Shown here in pieces: positions 1 through 8,616 of a stretch of 64,000 nt of DNA. The notes beneath the pieces were generated by a model. That model was not told where the DNA came from. It worked only from the letters and a program-made list of their open reading frames with translations, and ran no database searches. Positions within the stretch are counted from its first letter, which is position 1. Every line of letters starts with the position of its first letter. The DNA lies in contig NZ_MVHG01000017.1 of NCBI RefSeq assembly GCF_002086125.1, forward strand, positions 1 through 64,000, written 5' to 3'. Position numbers and translations under genes: made by a program. The DNA is from Mycobacterium arosiense ATCC BAA-1401 = DSM 45069 (GTDB taxonomy: Bacteria; Actinomycetota; Actinomycetes; Mycobacteriales; Mycobacteriaceae).

Positions 1-521
1 GTGGGGCGGCGCGGGGCCCGCGCCCCCCCGACGGTGTGGCCGGCCTGTTGCGTGGCTGGGGTGGCGGGGGTGGGCTTGGGGGGGGGGGCGAGCCTGCATG
101 TCTTCGGGTTTCCGGCGCTGGACAACACCACCCCGCTGTTCGCCTTCCTGTTCTTGGCGGCCCTCGGGGTGGACTACACGATTTTTCTCCTCACCCGGGC
201 CCGCGAGGCAGCCGCGCGACCCGGCGCGCTCGATCCGATGGTGCGGGCGGTATCGGTTACCGGTGGCGTAATCACCAGCGCCGGAATCGTTTTGGCCGCC
301 GTGTTCTGCGTACTCGGGGTGTTGCCGTTGATCGTGCTGACCCAACTGGCATCATCGTCGGCCTGGGGATACTGCTCGACACCTTCGTGGTGCGTACGCT
401 GGTAATCCCGGCGTTGTTCGCCCTCATCGGCGACCGGATCTGGTGGCCCACCAACCCGGCACGCGCCAAAGCCGTTGAGCACCAAGCGGACCGGAAACAA
501 CCAGAACGGAGCACGCCGTGA
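1..521 (+). pseudogene. MMPL-family transporter, C-terminal part, frameshifted and cut by window start
   Basis: This is the tail of an RND/MMPL lipid transporter. Frame 1 carries a transmembrane stretch with the family motifs PLFAF, ALGVDYTIFLL and TGGVITSAGIVLA. Near 346-350 the homology moves to frame 3 (LGIIVGLGILLDTF, then FALIGDRIWWP and a basic tail), ending at TGA 519-521. The shift fits loss of one G where CTG-GGC is expected. Upstream of about 100 the sequence has long G runs and poor resemblance to MMPL proteins, so base-calling error is possible. The stop overlaps the GTG of the next gene (GTGA, 518-521). It is either a real pseudogene or a sequencing artefact. Confidence 0.7.
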
Positions 522-997
522 ACAGGTCGATACTGGCCGCGACCAGCCTGGCCGTCGCCGCAACCGCCGGAGCCGGCAGCGTCGCCAGCCGCGACGCCAT
601 GTCGCGGTGGTACTCGAGGCTTCGCAAGCCCGCCTACCAGCCACCGCGAGCCGCCTTCCCCGCGGCGTGGATCACGCTCTACGGCGACATCGCGGTCACC
701 TCGGCAGTAGCCCTCGACCGTCTCCGGGCGACCGGGCAGCACGACAAGGCCCGCGGCTACGCGGCGGCGCTGGCGGTGAACCTGCTCCTGAACGCCGGAT
801 GGAGTTGGCTGTTCTTCCGGTACCACAAACTCGGGGCGGCCGCGGTCGGGGCGGCGGCGCTGACGGCCAGTAGCGCCGATCTGGTCAGGCGCACGTCCGC
901 CGCCACAGCCGGCGGCGGGCTGGCGTTGCTGCCCTACCCGCTGTGGTGTGGCTTCGCGACCGTCCTGTCCGCCCACATCCAACGACTCAACCGCTGA
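518..997 (+). CDS. tspO: TspO/MBR family membrane protein
   Basis: A 159-aa protein of the TspO/MBR (tryptophan-rich sensory, peripheral benzodiazepine receptor) family. These are five-helix membrane proteins that bind porphyrins and are linked to stress or tetrapyrrole handling. The family signature is visible at residues 31-43 (WYSRLRKPAYQPP), followed by FP..W..LYGD and three further hydrophobic helices; an aromatic WSWLFF segment lies near residue 92. The start is GTG at 518, overlapping the MMPL stop by four bases. The photolyase gene follows two bases after the TGA, so the two are probably one transcript; a tetrapyrrole/light-stress theme is plausible but inferred. Confidence 0.85.
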   Translation: MNRSILAATSLAVAATAGAGSVASRDAMSRWYSRLRKPAYQPPRAAFPAAWITLYGDIAVTSAVALDRLRATGQHDKARGYAAALAVNLLLNAGWSWLFFRYHKLGAAAVGAAALTASSADLVRRTSAATAGGGLALLPYPLWCGFATVLSAHIQRLNR

Positions 998-999
998 TC

Positions 1000-2328
1000 A
1001 TGCCGGCACTGTTGTGGTTTCGCCGCGATCTGCGGTTGCGCGATCATCCGGCGTTGCTGGCCGCGGCCGAGAACGGTGAGGTGCTCGCCTGCTTCGTGCT
1101 GGACCCGCGCCTGGAAAGGTCTTCGGGACAACGGCGACTGCAGTACCTGGGTGACTCGCTGCGGCGGCTGCGCGACGACCTCGACGGCCGGCTGCTGGTC
1201 ACCCGCGGGCAGCCCCACACGCAACTTCCCCGCATCGTCACAGAAACCGGGGCGTCGTCGGTGCACGTCTCCGAAGATTTCGCGCCGTTCGGCAAGCGCC
1301 GTGACGAACGGGTGCGCGCGGCGCTGGGTCCGGTGCCGCTGGTGGCGACGGGGTCGCCGTACCTCGTCTCGCCCGGCCGCGTCGTCAAACCGGATGGCTC
1401 ACCCTACAAAGTGTTCACCCCGTTTCTGCGGCAGTGGCGCAAGATCGGCTGGCGAGAACCGGCCAAGTCGGATGCCGGGTGCGCACAGTGGCTGGATCCG
1501 GCCGGGGTGCGAATCGAGCAGTGTGACATCCCCGATCCCGGTCTCGCCCTCGAGGTGCCCGCCGGGGAGGCGGCGGCACGCAAACAGTGGAAGTCGTTCG
1601 TCGACAACGGCTTACAGAGGTATGCCCGGGACCGCAACCGGCCCGACCTGACCGGGACCAGCCGCATGTCGGCGCACCTGAAGTTCGGCGCCATTCATCC
1701 CCGCACCCTGGCCGCCGACCTGGACGCGCGCAGCGACGGGGCACAGGGCTTCTTGCGGGAGTTGGCTTTTCGCGACTTCTACGCCGACGTGCTGCACCAC
1801 TGGCCGTCCAGCGCCTGGTGCAACTGGAACAGCGATTTCGACGGCATCCAGACCGACACCGACGCGCACGCCGCCCGCCGCTTCGAGGCGTGGAAGGCCG
1901 GCGAGACGGGCTTTCCGTTCGTGGATGCGGGGATGCGCCAGCTGCGCGAGACCGGATTCATGCACAACCGGGTGCGGATGGCCGTGGCCTCGTTTCTGGT
2001 CAAGGACCTGCACCTGCCGTGGCAGTGGGGGGCCGAATGGTTCCTGGATCAGTTGGTCGACGGCGACATGGCGAACAACCAGCACGGCTGGCAGTGGTGC
2101 GCGGGCTGCGGCACCGACGCCGCCCCCTACTTCCGGGTGTTCAACCCGATCACCCAGGGTGAGAAGTTCGACCCGTCGGGCGACTACATCCGGCGCTGGG
2201 TGCCCGAGCTGCGGGCGGCCGACGACGTGCACCTGCGCAGAGGCCGGCGTCCCGACGGCTATCCCGTGCCGATAGTCGACCATGCCCTCGAGCGCGCCGA
2301 GGCGCTGCGGCGCTACCAGAGCATCTGA
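1000..2328 (+). CDS. phr: Deoxyribodipyrimidine photolyase (class I CPD type)
   Basis: A 442-aa photolyase/cryptochrome protein, expected to repair UV-induced cyclobutane pyrimidine dimers using light and reduced FAD. The N-terminal alpha/beta domain opens with LLWFRRDLRLRDHP. The C-terminal FAD domain shows ELAFRDFYADV, the GFPFVDAGMRQL and MHNRVRM motifs, and D-x-D-x-AxNxxGWQW near residues 350-365, typical of class I bacterial CPD enzymes. I use ATG 1000, two bases after the tspO stop, because the protein then begins directly with the folded domain; an upstream in-frame extension to 943 lies inside tspO. Length is normal for the family (about 440-470 aa). Confidence 0.92.
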   Translation: MPALLWFRRDLRLRDHPALLAAAENGEVLACFVLDPRLERSSGQRRLQYLGDSLRRLRDDLDGRLLVTRGQPHTQLPRIVTETGASSVHVSEDFAPFGKRRDERVRAALGPVPLVATGSPYLVSPGRVVKPDGSPYKVFTPFLRQWRKIGWREPAKSDAGCAQWLDPAGVRIEQCDIPDPGLALEVPAGEAAARKQWKSFVDNGLQRYARDRNRPDLTGTSRMSAHLKFGAIHPRTLAADLDARSDGAQGFLRELAFRDFYADVLHHWPSSAWCNWNSDFDGIQTDTDAHAARRFEAWKAGETGFPFVDAGMRQLRETGFMHNRVRMAVASFLVKDLHLPWQWGAEWFLDQLVDGDMANNQHGWQWCAGCGTDAAPYFRVFNPITQGEKFDPSGDYIRRWVPELRAADDVHLRRGRRPDGYPVPIVDHALERAEALRRYQSI

Positions 2329-2353
2329 GCGCAATACGCCCGCCGTCTCGCCG

Positions 2354-3091
2354 CTAGCGAGCCGCCTTTTTGCGCTCGATGTCGGCCAGCGCGGCCGCCA
2401 GTTCGGCGCGCTGCGCGGCCGAGCTCTCCCAGGCGAGCTGACGGTTCTTGACCACCTTGGCCGGCGCGCCGACCGCGATCGAGTAGTCCGGGATCACCCC
2501 GCGGACCACCGCGTGAGACCCCAGCACGCAACCACGCCCGATGGACGTGCCGCGCAGCACCGATACCTTGACGCCCACCCAGGTGTCCGGACCGATCCGG
2601 ACCGGGGATTTGACGATGCCCTGGTCCTTGATCGGCAGGTCGATGTTGTCCATGCGGTGGTCGAAATCGCAGACGTAGCACCAGTCGGCCATCAACACCG
2701 AGTCGCCGAGCTCGATGTCGAGGTAGGCGTTGATGACGTTGTCGCGACCCAGCACCACCTTGTCGCCGAACCGCAGTGAGCCCTCGTGCGCGCGGATGGT
2801 GTTCTTGTCGCCGATGTGCACCCAGCGGCCGATCTCGAGCTGCGCGAGCTCGGGCGTCGCATGGATCTCCACGCCCTTGCCGAGAAACACCATGCCGCGG
2901 GTGATGATGTGCGGGTTGGCCAGCTTGAACTTCAGCAGTCGCCAATAGCGCACCAGGTACCACGGGGTGTACGCGCGGTTGCGCAAGACCCATTTCAGCG
3001 AGGCCAGCGTGAGGAATTTGGCCTGGCGCGGGTCGCGCAGATTTGATCCACGCCAACGACGATGGACCGGGGCACCCCACATGGATGTCAT
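2354..3091 (-). CDS. Left-handed beta-helix (hexapeptide-repeat) acyltransferase, Rv3034c-like
   Basis: A 245-aa transferase of the hexapeptide-repeat (LbH, WbbJ/DapH-like) superfamily that transfers acyl groups to sugars or other acceptors. The repeat region runs from about residue 65 to 235, with regular short [LIV]-G-x4 steps (IGDKNTI, IGPDTWVG, IGRGCVLGSHAVV) and the usual end IAVGAPAKVV. The N-terminal 60 residues are basic and may contact membrane or substrate. ATG 3091 is chosen; a TTG at 3118 would add nine residues. It is divergent from the Rv3035-like lipoprotein gene, with about 95 bp between starts. Substrate is unknown. Confidence 0.85.
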   Translation of the reverse strand: MTSMWGAPVHRRWRGSNLRDPRQAKFLTLASLKWVLRNRAYTPWYLVRYWRLLKFKLANPHIITRGMVFLGKGVEIHATPELAQLEIGRWVHIGDKNTIRAHEGSLRFGDKVVLGRDNVINAYLDIELGDSVLMADWCYVCDFDHRMDNIDLPIKDQGIVKSPVRIGPDTWVGVKVSVLRGTSIGRGCVLGSHAVVRGVIPDYSIAVGAPAKVVKNRQLAWESSAAQRAELAAALADIERKKAAR

Positions 3092-3186
3092 GGCCGGAAA
3101 GCCTAGTCGAGTGGCCAAGCGCTACCCTCACGTGTACTCGATCGCCGCACCCGCCGAACGCCCCTGCGGAAGGACTTGAAACCGAC

Positions 3187-4509
3187 GTGCTTGCCCGACG
3201 ACTCGTCAGTGGGCTCCGGTGTTGTTCGTCCGTAGCGCTGGCGGCCGTGCTCGCGGTGACGCTCGGCGGCTGCGGCAACACCGACTCGTGGGTGGACGCC
3301 GTGGCCGCGCAAAGCTGGCCGGCCCAGTACGCCGACGCCGCCAACAGCAGCTACACCACCGTCGGCGGGGCCACCCAGCTGTCGCTGCAATGGACCCGGT
3401 CGGTGAAGGGGAGCCTGGCCGCCGGACCGGCGCTCAGCGCGCGCGGCTATCTGGTCCTCAACGCCCAGACCCCGGCGGGGTGTTCGCTGATGGAGTGGGA
3501 GAACAACGACAACGGGCGGCAGCGCTGGTGCGTGCGGCTCGCCCAGGGCGGCGGCTTCGGCGGCCCGCTGCTCGATGGTTTCGACAACGTCTACGTCGGC
3601 CAGCCCGGGGCGATCCTGTCCTTCCCGGTGACCCAGTGGACGCGGTGGCGCCAGCCGGTGATCGGCATGCCCGCCACGCCGCGGTTTCTCGGCCGAGGCG
3701 AGCTGCTCGTCACGACACACCTGGGCCAGGTGCTGGTCTTCGACTCCCATCGCGGCCAGGTGCGCGGCAGCCCGCTCGATCTGGTCGACGGCGTCGACCC
3801 CACCGACGCCGCGCGCGGGCTGGCCGATTGCGCCCCGGCCCGCCAGGGTTGTCCCGTCGCGGCGGCGCCCGCCTTTTCGCCGGTCAACGGGATGGTGGTG
3901 CTCGGGGTCTGGCAGCCCGGCGCCCCGGCCGCAAGTCTGGTGGGGCTGAAGTACCACCCCGGGCAGTCGCCGCTACTCACCCGTGAATGGACTAGCGACG
4001 CCGTCGGCGCCGGCGTCATCGCCAGCCCGGTGCTGTCGGCCGACGGATCGACCATCTACGTCAACGGCCGCGACCAGCGCCTGTGGGCGCTGCGGGCCGC
4101 CGACGCGAAAGTGAAATGGTCGGCGCCGCTGGGCTTTCTGGCGCAGACGCCACCCGCGATCACCCCGCAGGGGCTGATCGTGGCGGGCGGCGGGCCCGAC
4201 ACCCGACTGGCGGCGTTCAAGGACGCCGGTGATCATGCCGACCAGGTGTGGCGCCGCGACGATGTGTTCCCCCTGTCGACGTCGAGCCTGGCCGGCGGCG
4301 GCATCGGCTACACGGTGGTCAGCGGCCCGCCGGCGAACGGCGTCCCCGGCATGTCGCTGCTGGTGTTCGATCCGGGCAGCGGCCGCACGCTCAACAGCTC
4401 TCCGCTGCCGGCGGCGACCGGGTATCCGGTCGGGGTATCGGTCGGCACGGATCGCCGCGTGGTGGCCGCCACCAGCGACGGTCAGGTTTACGGTTTTGCG
4501 CCGGCCTGA
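3187..4509 (+). CDS. Beta-propeller lipoprotein, Rv3035-like
   Basis: A 440-aa predicted lipoprotein with a PQQ/WD40-like beta-propeller fold. Starting at GTG 3187 gives a basic n-region, a hydrophobic core and a lipobox LGGC with Cys29, so the start is set by the signal peptide; the open frame extends uselessly to 3043. Repeated blades are seen as motifs such as AGPALSARGYLVLN, FLGRGELLVTTHLGQVLVFD, ADGSTIYVNGRDQRLWAL and PQGLIVAGG. No catalytic residues can be assigned; such proteins usually act as periplasmic scaffolds or binding proteins. It is followed after 18 bp by a small membrane-protein gene. Confidence 0.85.
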   Translation: MLARRLVSGLRCCSSVALAAVLAVTLGGCGNTDSWVDAVAAQSWPAQYADAANSSYTTVGGATQLSLQWTRSVKGSLAAGPALSARGYLVLNAQTPAGCSLMEWENNDNGRQRWCVRLAQGGGFGGPLLDGFDNVYVGQPGAILSFPVTQWTRWRQPVIGMPATPRFLGRGELLVTTHLGQVLVFDSHRGQVRGSPLDLVDGVDPTDAARGLADCAPARQGCPVAAAPAFSPVNGMVVLGVWQPGAPAASLVGLKYHPGQSPLLTREWTSDAVGAGVIASPVLSADGSTIYVNGRDQRLWALRAADAKVKWSAPLGFLAQTPPAITPQGLIVAGGGPDTRLAAFKDAGDHADQVWRRDDVFPLSTSSLAGGGIGYTVVSGPPANGVPGMSLLVFDPGSGRTLNSSPLPAATGYPVGVSVGTDRRVVAATSDGQVYGFAPA

Positions 4510-4527
4510 CCGGGACATACTGCTGTA

Positions 4528-4917
4528 GTGCCGATCGACGACCCCGCGGCGCACGGCGCCGTGACGACCAACACCGCAGGCAGCGGGCGCAGAAACACCG
4601 CCGACATCGTGGTGACGGTCATCTTGCTGGTCATCCACGGCGGCCTCTACGGCGCGACCTTCGTGCTGCTGGGACTGCTCGTGATGAGCACCGACCCGTG
4701 CGGCTACCAAAAGTGCGGCGACCCCGCCTGGATCGACCGGGCCATGAACCTGGGCGCATGGGGCGGCGCGGCCCTACTGCTCATCGACATCGTGGTCGCG
4801 GTGTACCTGCTGGTGCGCCGGCAGCGGGCGTTTTTCGTACCGATCATCGGGTGCCTCGCGCAGGTCGCGCTGGCGGTCGCCGCCGTGGCGATGGAGTTGC
4901 AGGCCGGCCCCGTCTAG
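4528..4917 (+). CDS. Small three-helix membrane protein
   Basis: A 129-aa protein of unknown function, start GTG 4528. It has a short hydrophilic N-terminus, then three hydrophobic segments at about residues 24-53, 76-95 and 101-121. A CGYQKC pair lies in the loop after the first segment and could form an extracytoplasmic disulfide. It follows the Rv3035-like gene closely and is probably cotranscribed. Its stop codon shares the four bases CTAG (4914-4917) with the stop of the convergent TB22.2 gene. Confidence 0.75.
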   Translation: MPIDDPAAHGAVTTNTAGSGRRNTADIVVTVILLVIHGGLYGATFVLLGLLVMSTDPCGYQKCGDPAWIDRAMNLGAWGGAALLLIDIVVAVYLLVRRQRAFFVPIIGCLAQVALAVAAVAMELQAGPV

Positions 4918-5597
4918 ACCGCCAGCGGCGGGATGGCGTTGCGCGGCACCTGGGCCTGCAGCGGCCCGCCGAACGCCGGCAGCATCTCGCCCGGGGCGAA
5001 GTAGAAGATCAGCTGATCATCGGTGATCGCGAAATTCTGGTAGTGCGTCGGGTCATGACCGGTCGACGGCAAAATGGCGGCGCCCAAAGGGGTCTGACGT
5101 TCCAGCTCGCGCTGCACGATCGGGAAGATGGCGTCCAGCGGCGTGGTGCCCGGGGCGAACAGGTTGTCGAAGACCAGCGGCTGCTTGGTCGCGAGGTTGT
5201 AATTGAAGGCCTTGTACCAGATCGACGAGTGCGATCCACCGACGTCCTGGAAGAACTTGAGCACGACGCTGCGGGTGTTATGCGGCGACTGCCCGGCGCT
5301 GTGCTGTTCGGTGGTGGCCTCCAGTTGGTAGGGCTGGTCGCGCCCACCGGAACTCTGCGCGACGGCGACGAAGCCGTCCCGGTTCTGGGTGATGTAGTCG
5401 GTCAGCGCCTGTTCGTCCGGATAGTCGGTGGGAAAGGTCATGTTGAGCGTGTAGTTGGGTCCGGTGGCATGCAGATGGCACAGCTGGCCGGCCTCGACGC
5501 TGCCGCCCAAACCGGCACACGACGGCGGCTCGGCCGTGGCCGGCCAGCCCAGGAAGACCGCCGACGCCAGCAGCGCAGCGGCTATCGGATAGCGCAT
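4914..5597 (-). CDS. Secreted DUF3298/RsiV-like protein, TB22.2 (Rv3036c) homologue
   Basis: A 227-aa exported protein. Residues 1-22 form a signal peptide with an A-T-A type cleavage site; the mature part has a Cys pair early (SC..L...LC). The body matches the DUF3298 layout, with SYTLNMTFP-like beta strands, a GFV segment and the LFAPG...LDAIFPIVQREL stretch that precedes the C-terminal domain. From memory, the M. tuberculosis homologue is a cell-wall-associated protein with reported esterase activity; that activity is not provable from the sequence. Convergent with the 129-aa membrane-protein gene, sharing a CTAG stop overlap. Confidence 0.85.
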   Translation of the reverse strand: MRYPIAAALLASAVFLGWPATAEPPSCAGLGGSVEAGQLCHLHATGPNYTLNMTFPTDYPDEQALTDYITQNRDGFVAVAQSSGGRDQPYQLEATTEQHSAGQSPHNTRSVVLKFFQDVGGSHSSIWYKAFNYNLATKQPLVFDNLFAPGTTPLDAIFPIVQRELERQTPLGAAILPSTGHDPTHYQNFAITDDQLIFYFAPGEMLPAFGGPLQAQVPRNAIPPLAV

Positions 5598-5667
5598 CGT
5601 GGAATCGTCCTCGCGAAAGTGCCCAGGCCGGTGACCCGGAGAAGTGACGCCGCCAGCGTACCCAAAG

Positions 5668-6927
5668 CTATCGGGAGGGCCGGCAAACGAACGCCATCGC
5701 CCTGCTGGCGGTCCGTGCGCCGATGCGGGCGATGACCACCGACAGCGCGCGGCTCCCGCGCAGCCGCATCCGTTTGCGCAGCGCGTCGGGGTCGACCCGC
5801 ACCCCGCGCACCAGCACCTCGAGCGAGCCGCAGTCCAGCGCCGTCAGCGCCTGGCGAAGGCGGCGCTCGTCGAAGACCAGCTGTTCGAGCACCTCGAAGC
5901 CGCGGTCGGCGTCCGGTAGTCGATCGCCGGACAGGTAGGCGATGTCGGGGTCGAGCTGCCACAGCCCGTGCCGCGCGCCGTAGTGGCGCACCAGCCCGGC
6001 CCGCACCACGGCGCCGTCCGGGTCGACGATCCAGCGCCCGGCCGGCCGCACTTCGCACTGGTCGGGATCGGCGTCGGTGAGCTGCTCGCCGCGGTCCAGC
6101 ATGTTGGCCCGCCGGCCCACGCCTGGCTGCGCCAGCCCGGCCGACCACAGGCACGCTTCCCGAACCGAACCCCGATAGGACGTCACCTCGATCTCGCCGC
6201 CGAAGCCCAGGCGCCGCACCTGCCCGAAATCGATTCCGGGAGCGCACTTCACGACGAAGCGCCGGTCTCGGTAGGCGTCGAGCAGCGAGCGCAGGCCGGG
6301 CCGGTAGTCGTCGATGCGCAACCGGCGCCGGCCCTCGACGCGACGGGCCGGGTCGGCCACGACCACGGCGTCGCGGGTGATCGGGCGCAGAGCGTCGGCG
6401 CGGCAGATCAAGGCCGCCTCCCCCACGTTGTGGCGCGCCATCGCCAGCCGCACCGGGTCGATATCGCTGCCCACCGCGGTGACCCCGCAGGCCTGCAGCG
6501 CGGCGAGGTCGGTGCCGATCGAACAGGTCACGTCGTGCACCGCGACGTCGGGGGCCAAGCCGGTCAGTCTCTTGGCCCGGTGCAACGCCACCGGCGCCGC
6601 GGTGGCCTGCTGCAGCGCCTCGTCGGTGAACAGCCACTCGGACACCACCAGCGCGCCGAGCTTGTCCAGGGCTCGGCGGCGCAACAGAACCGTCTCCACC
6701 AGGATCGCGGCCCGGTCGCCGAAACGGGCGCGGGCCGCGGCGACGTCGCCGACCCGGCCGGCGTCGGTCAACCCGAGTTGGGCGACGTCCGCCAGCGCCG
6801 CGGCACCCGCGGCCGACCGCAGGTAACCGACGTCTTGCGCGCTGAACTCGATTGCCCGGCTCAGGAAGGTTTGACCCCGGTCACCATCACGTTGTAGAAC
6901 CAGCCCTTCGGGACCACGCGGCGCCAC
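5668..6927 (-). CDS. SAM-dependent methyltransferase with THUMP-like C-terminal domain, Rv3037c-like
   Basis: A protein of up to 419 aa. The middle carries a class I SAM-binding fold (VHDVTCSIGTDLAALQ, then VGSDIDPVRLAMARHN and VVVADPARR), typical of nucleic-acid methyltransferases. The C-terminal part resembles the THUMP-like domain attached to this actinobacterial family (YLSGDR... and VLVRGVRVDPDALRKRMRLRG). The only standard start in frame is ATG 6927, which overlaps the upstream gene by 67 bp. A CTG at 6864 would give the tight CTGA overlap usual in this operon, so the true start may be that rare codon. Last gene of the Rv3042c-Rv3037c-type run. RNA target unknown. Confidence 0.8.
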   Translation of the reverse strand: MAPRGPEGLVLQRDGDRGQTFLSRAIEFSAQDVGYLRSAAGAAALADVAQLGLTDAGRVGDVAAARARFGDRAAILVETVLLRRRALDKLGALVVSEWLFTDEALQQATAAPVALHRAKRLTGLAPDVAVHDVTCSIGTDLAALQACGVTAVGSDIDPVRLAMARHNVGEAALICRADALRPITRDAVVVADPARRVEGRRRLRIDDYRPGLRSLLDAYRDRRFVVKCAPGIDFGQVRRLGFGGEIEVTSYRGSVREACLWSAGLAQPGVGRRANMLDRGEQLTDADPDQCEVRPAGRWIVDPDGAVVRAGLVRHYGARHGLWQLDPDIAYLSGDRLPDADRGFEVLEQLVFDERRLRQALTALDCGSLEVLVRGVRVDPDALRKRMRLRGSRALSVVIARIGARTASRAMAFVCRPSR

Positions 6928-7832
6928 ACGTTGGCGTCCACCCAGCTGAGCGTCTTCCAGCCGTTGAAGGCGAACTTCGCCCAGCCCCAGCCCAGGCGCC
7001 CGGGCGGCACCGACGCCTCGAAGGTGCGCACCGGCCAGCCGAACATCGCGGCGGTGAACTCCTCGCTGACCGTCCGCACCTGAACAGCCCCGGCGTTTTC
7101 GGCCATCCGCTCCAGGTCGCCCGGGGTGAAGGTGTGCAGGTCGACGATGGCCTCCAGCGCCGCGGCCCGCGAGGATTCGTCGAGCTCGGCCTGCGGGCGC
7201 CGCCAGCTGCCCAGGCCGGGCAGCTTGGTGACGTTGGTGGCGATGCGCCAGGTCAGGGTGGACAGCTCGCGGGCGTAGACGTCGCCGGCGCTGGTCGGCT
7301 CGCCGGCGAAGACGAACCGGCCGCCCGGGCGCAGCACCCGGATCACCTCGCGCAGCGACAGCTCCACGTCGGGGATGTGGTGCAGCACGGCATGCCCGAC
7401 GACCAGGTCGAACGTGTTGTCCTCGTACGGGATACCCTCGGCGTCGGCGACCCGGCCGTCGATGTCGAGGCCCAGCGACTGCCCGTTGCGGGTGGCGACC
7501 TTGACCATGCCCGGCGACAGGTCCGTCACCGATCCGCGCCGGGCCACCCCGGACTGGATCAGGTTGAGCAGGAAAAACCCTGTCCCGCAGCCCAATTCGA
7601 GGGCCCGGCCGTAGGGCAGCTCCCGCAGCACCGCGTCCGGCACGATGGCGTCGAAGCGGCCCCGCGCGTAGTCGATGCAGCGCTGGTCATAGGAGATCGA
7701 CCACTTGTCGTCGTAAGTCTCGGCCTCCCAGTCGTGGTAGAGCACCTGGGCCAGCTTGCTGTCGTGCCGGGCGGCTTCCACCTGCTCAGCGGTGGCGTGA
7801 GGCGTCGGAACGGCGTCGGTCGAACTGGTCAT
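6861..7832 (-). CDS. SAM-dependent methyltransferase (type 11), Rv3038c-like
   Basis: A 323-aa class I methyltransferase. Motif I is ALELGCGTGFFLLNL, followed by VTDLSPGMVKVA and, after VADAEGIPYEDNTFDLVVGHAVLHH, the standard Methyltransf_11 pattern with the VLRPGGRFVFAGEP strand. The C-terminal 100 residues are family specific and may select a lipid or small-molecule acceptor. ATG 7832 is preferred (ten bases after the echA17 stop) over an upstream frame extension to 7874. It sits inside the minus-strand operon between echA17 and the Rv3037c-like gene. Confidence 0.87.
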   Translation of the reverse strand: MTSSTDAVPTPHATAEQVEAARHDSKLAQVLYHDWEAETYDDKWSISYDQRCIDYARGRFDAIVPDAVLRELPYGRALELGCGTGFFLLNLIQSGVARRGSVTDLSPGMVKVATRNGQSLGLDIDGRVADAEGIPYEDNTFDLVVGHAVLHHIPDVELSLREVIRVLRPGGRFVFAGEPTSAGDVYARELSTLTWRIATNVTKLPGLGSWRRPQAELDESSRAAALEAIVDLHTFTPGDLERMAENAGAVQVRTVSEEFTAAMFGWPVRTFEASVPPGRLGWGWAKFAFNGWKTLSWVDANVWRRVVPKGWFYNVMVTGVKPS

Positions 7833-7842
7833 GCAGGGCAGC

Positions 7843-8616
7843 CTAACGGCCGCCGGGATCCACCCGACCGCCACCGCCCTGACGGGAGAACAGCTCGACG
7901 TAGCGGCGCCGTTCGGCGGCGAGCCGGTCGGGCAGGTCCAGGTCGTAGACGTCGTTGATCCCGGCCTTGGCGGCGGCCAGCGCGTGCCGCGGCCCGTCGA
8001 GGAAACGGCGCGCCCATCCGGCGGCGGCGTCGTACACGTCGTCGGGGGCCGCCATTTCGTCGATGAGTCCTAGCGCCAGCGCCTCGTCGGCGTCGAAAAA
8101 CCGGCCGCTGAACACCAGCTCCTTGGCCTTGCTCGCGCCCGCCGCCCGGGTCAGGCGGGCCATCGCGTCACCGCCGGGCATCAGGCCGGCCAGGATTTCG
8201 GTCGCGCCGAACTTCACGTTGTCCCCGCTGATCCGCCAGTCGGCGGCCAGGGCCAGCGTGAGACCGGCGCCCAACGCGTATCCGGTGATCGCGGCCACGG
8301 TCGGCTTGGGGATCGCCGCCACAGCGTCGATGGCCTCCTGGCGGACCCGCGCCAGGCTCTCGGCCTCGGAGCCGCGCAGCGTCCGCAGCTCGGGCACGTC
8401 GTCGCCGGCGGAGAAGATCTCGTGTCCACCGAACAGGATCACCGCGGAGACGTCGTCGCGCCGGCCCAGTTCCCCGGCCGCCGCGATGATTTCCCGATAG
8501 ACCTGGCGGGTCATGGCGTTCGTCGGGGGCCGCGACAGCAGCAACATAGCCAGCCCGGCGTCCTGCGAGCCGTCGCTGACCACCGCGCTGACGAACTCGC
8601 TCGATCGAGCGTTCAC
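7843..8616 (-). CDS. echA17: Enoyl-CoA hydratase/isomerase family protein EchA17
   Basis: A 257-aa crotonase-fold protein. The oxyanion-hole segments are visible ([10 protein letters not shown] and [20 protein letters not shown]). Of the two glutamates used by classical hydratases, the one in the [14 protein letters not shown] segment is present, while the ALGAGLTL segment has Thr where the first Glu normally stands, so the reaction may not be simple hydration. GTG 8616 is chosen because it overlaps the upstream stop as GTGA; a second GTG lies at 8625. Operon member between the Nudix gene and Rv3038c. Name follows synteny with Rv3039c. Confidence 0.87.
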   Translation of the reverse strand: MNARSSEFVSAVVSDGSQDAGLAMLLLSRPPTNAMTRQVYREIIAAAGELGRRDDVSAVILFGGHEIFSAGDDVPELRTLRGSEAESLARVRQEAIDAVAAIPKPTVAAITGYALGAGLTLALAADWRISGDNVKFGATEILAGLMPGGDAMARLTRAAGASKAKELVFSGRFFDADEALALGLIDEMAAPDDVYDAAAGWARRFLDGPRHALAAAKAGINDVYDLDLPDRLAAERRRYVELFSRQGGGGRVDPGGR

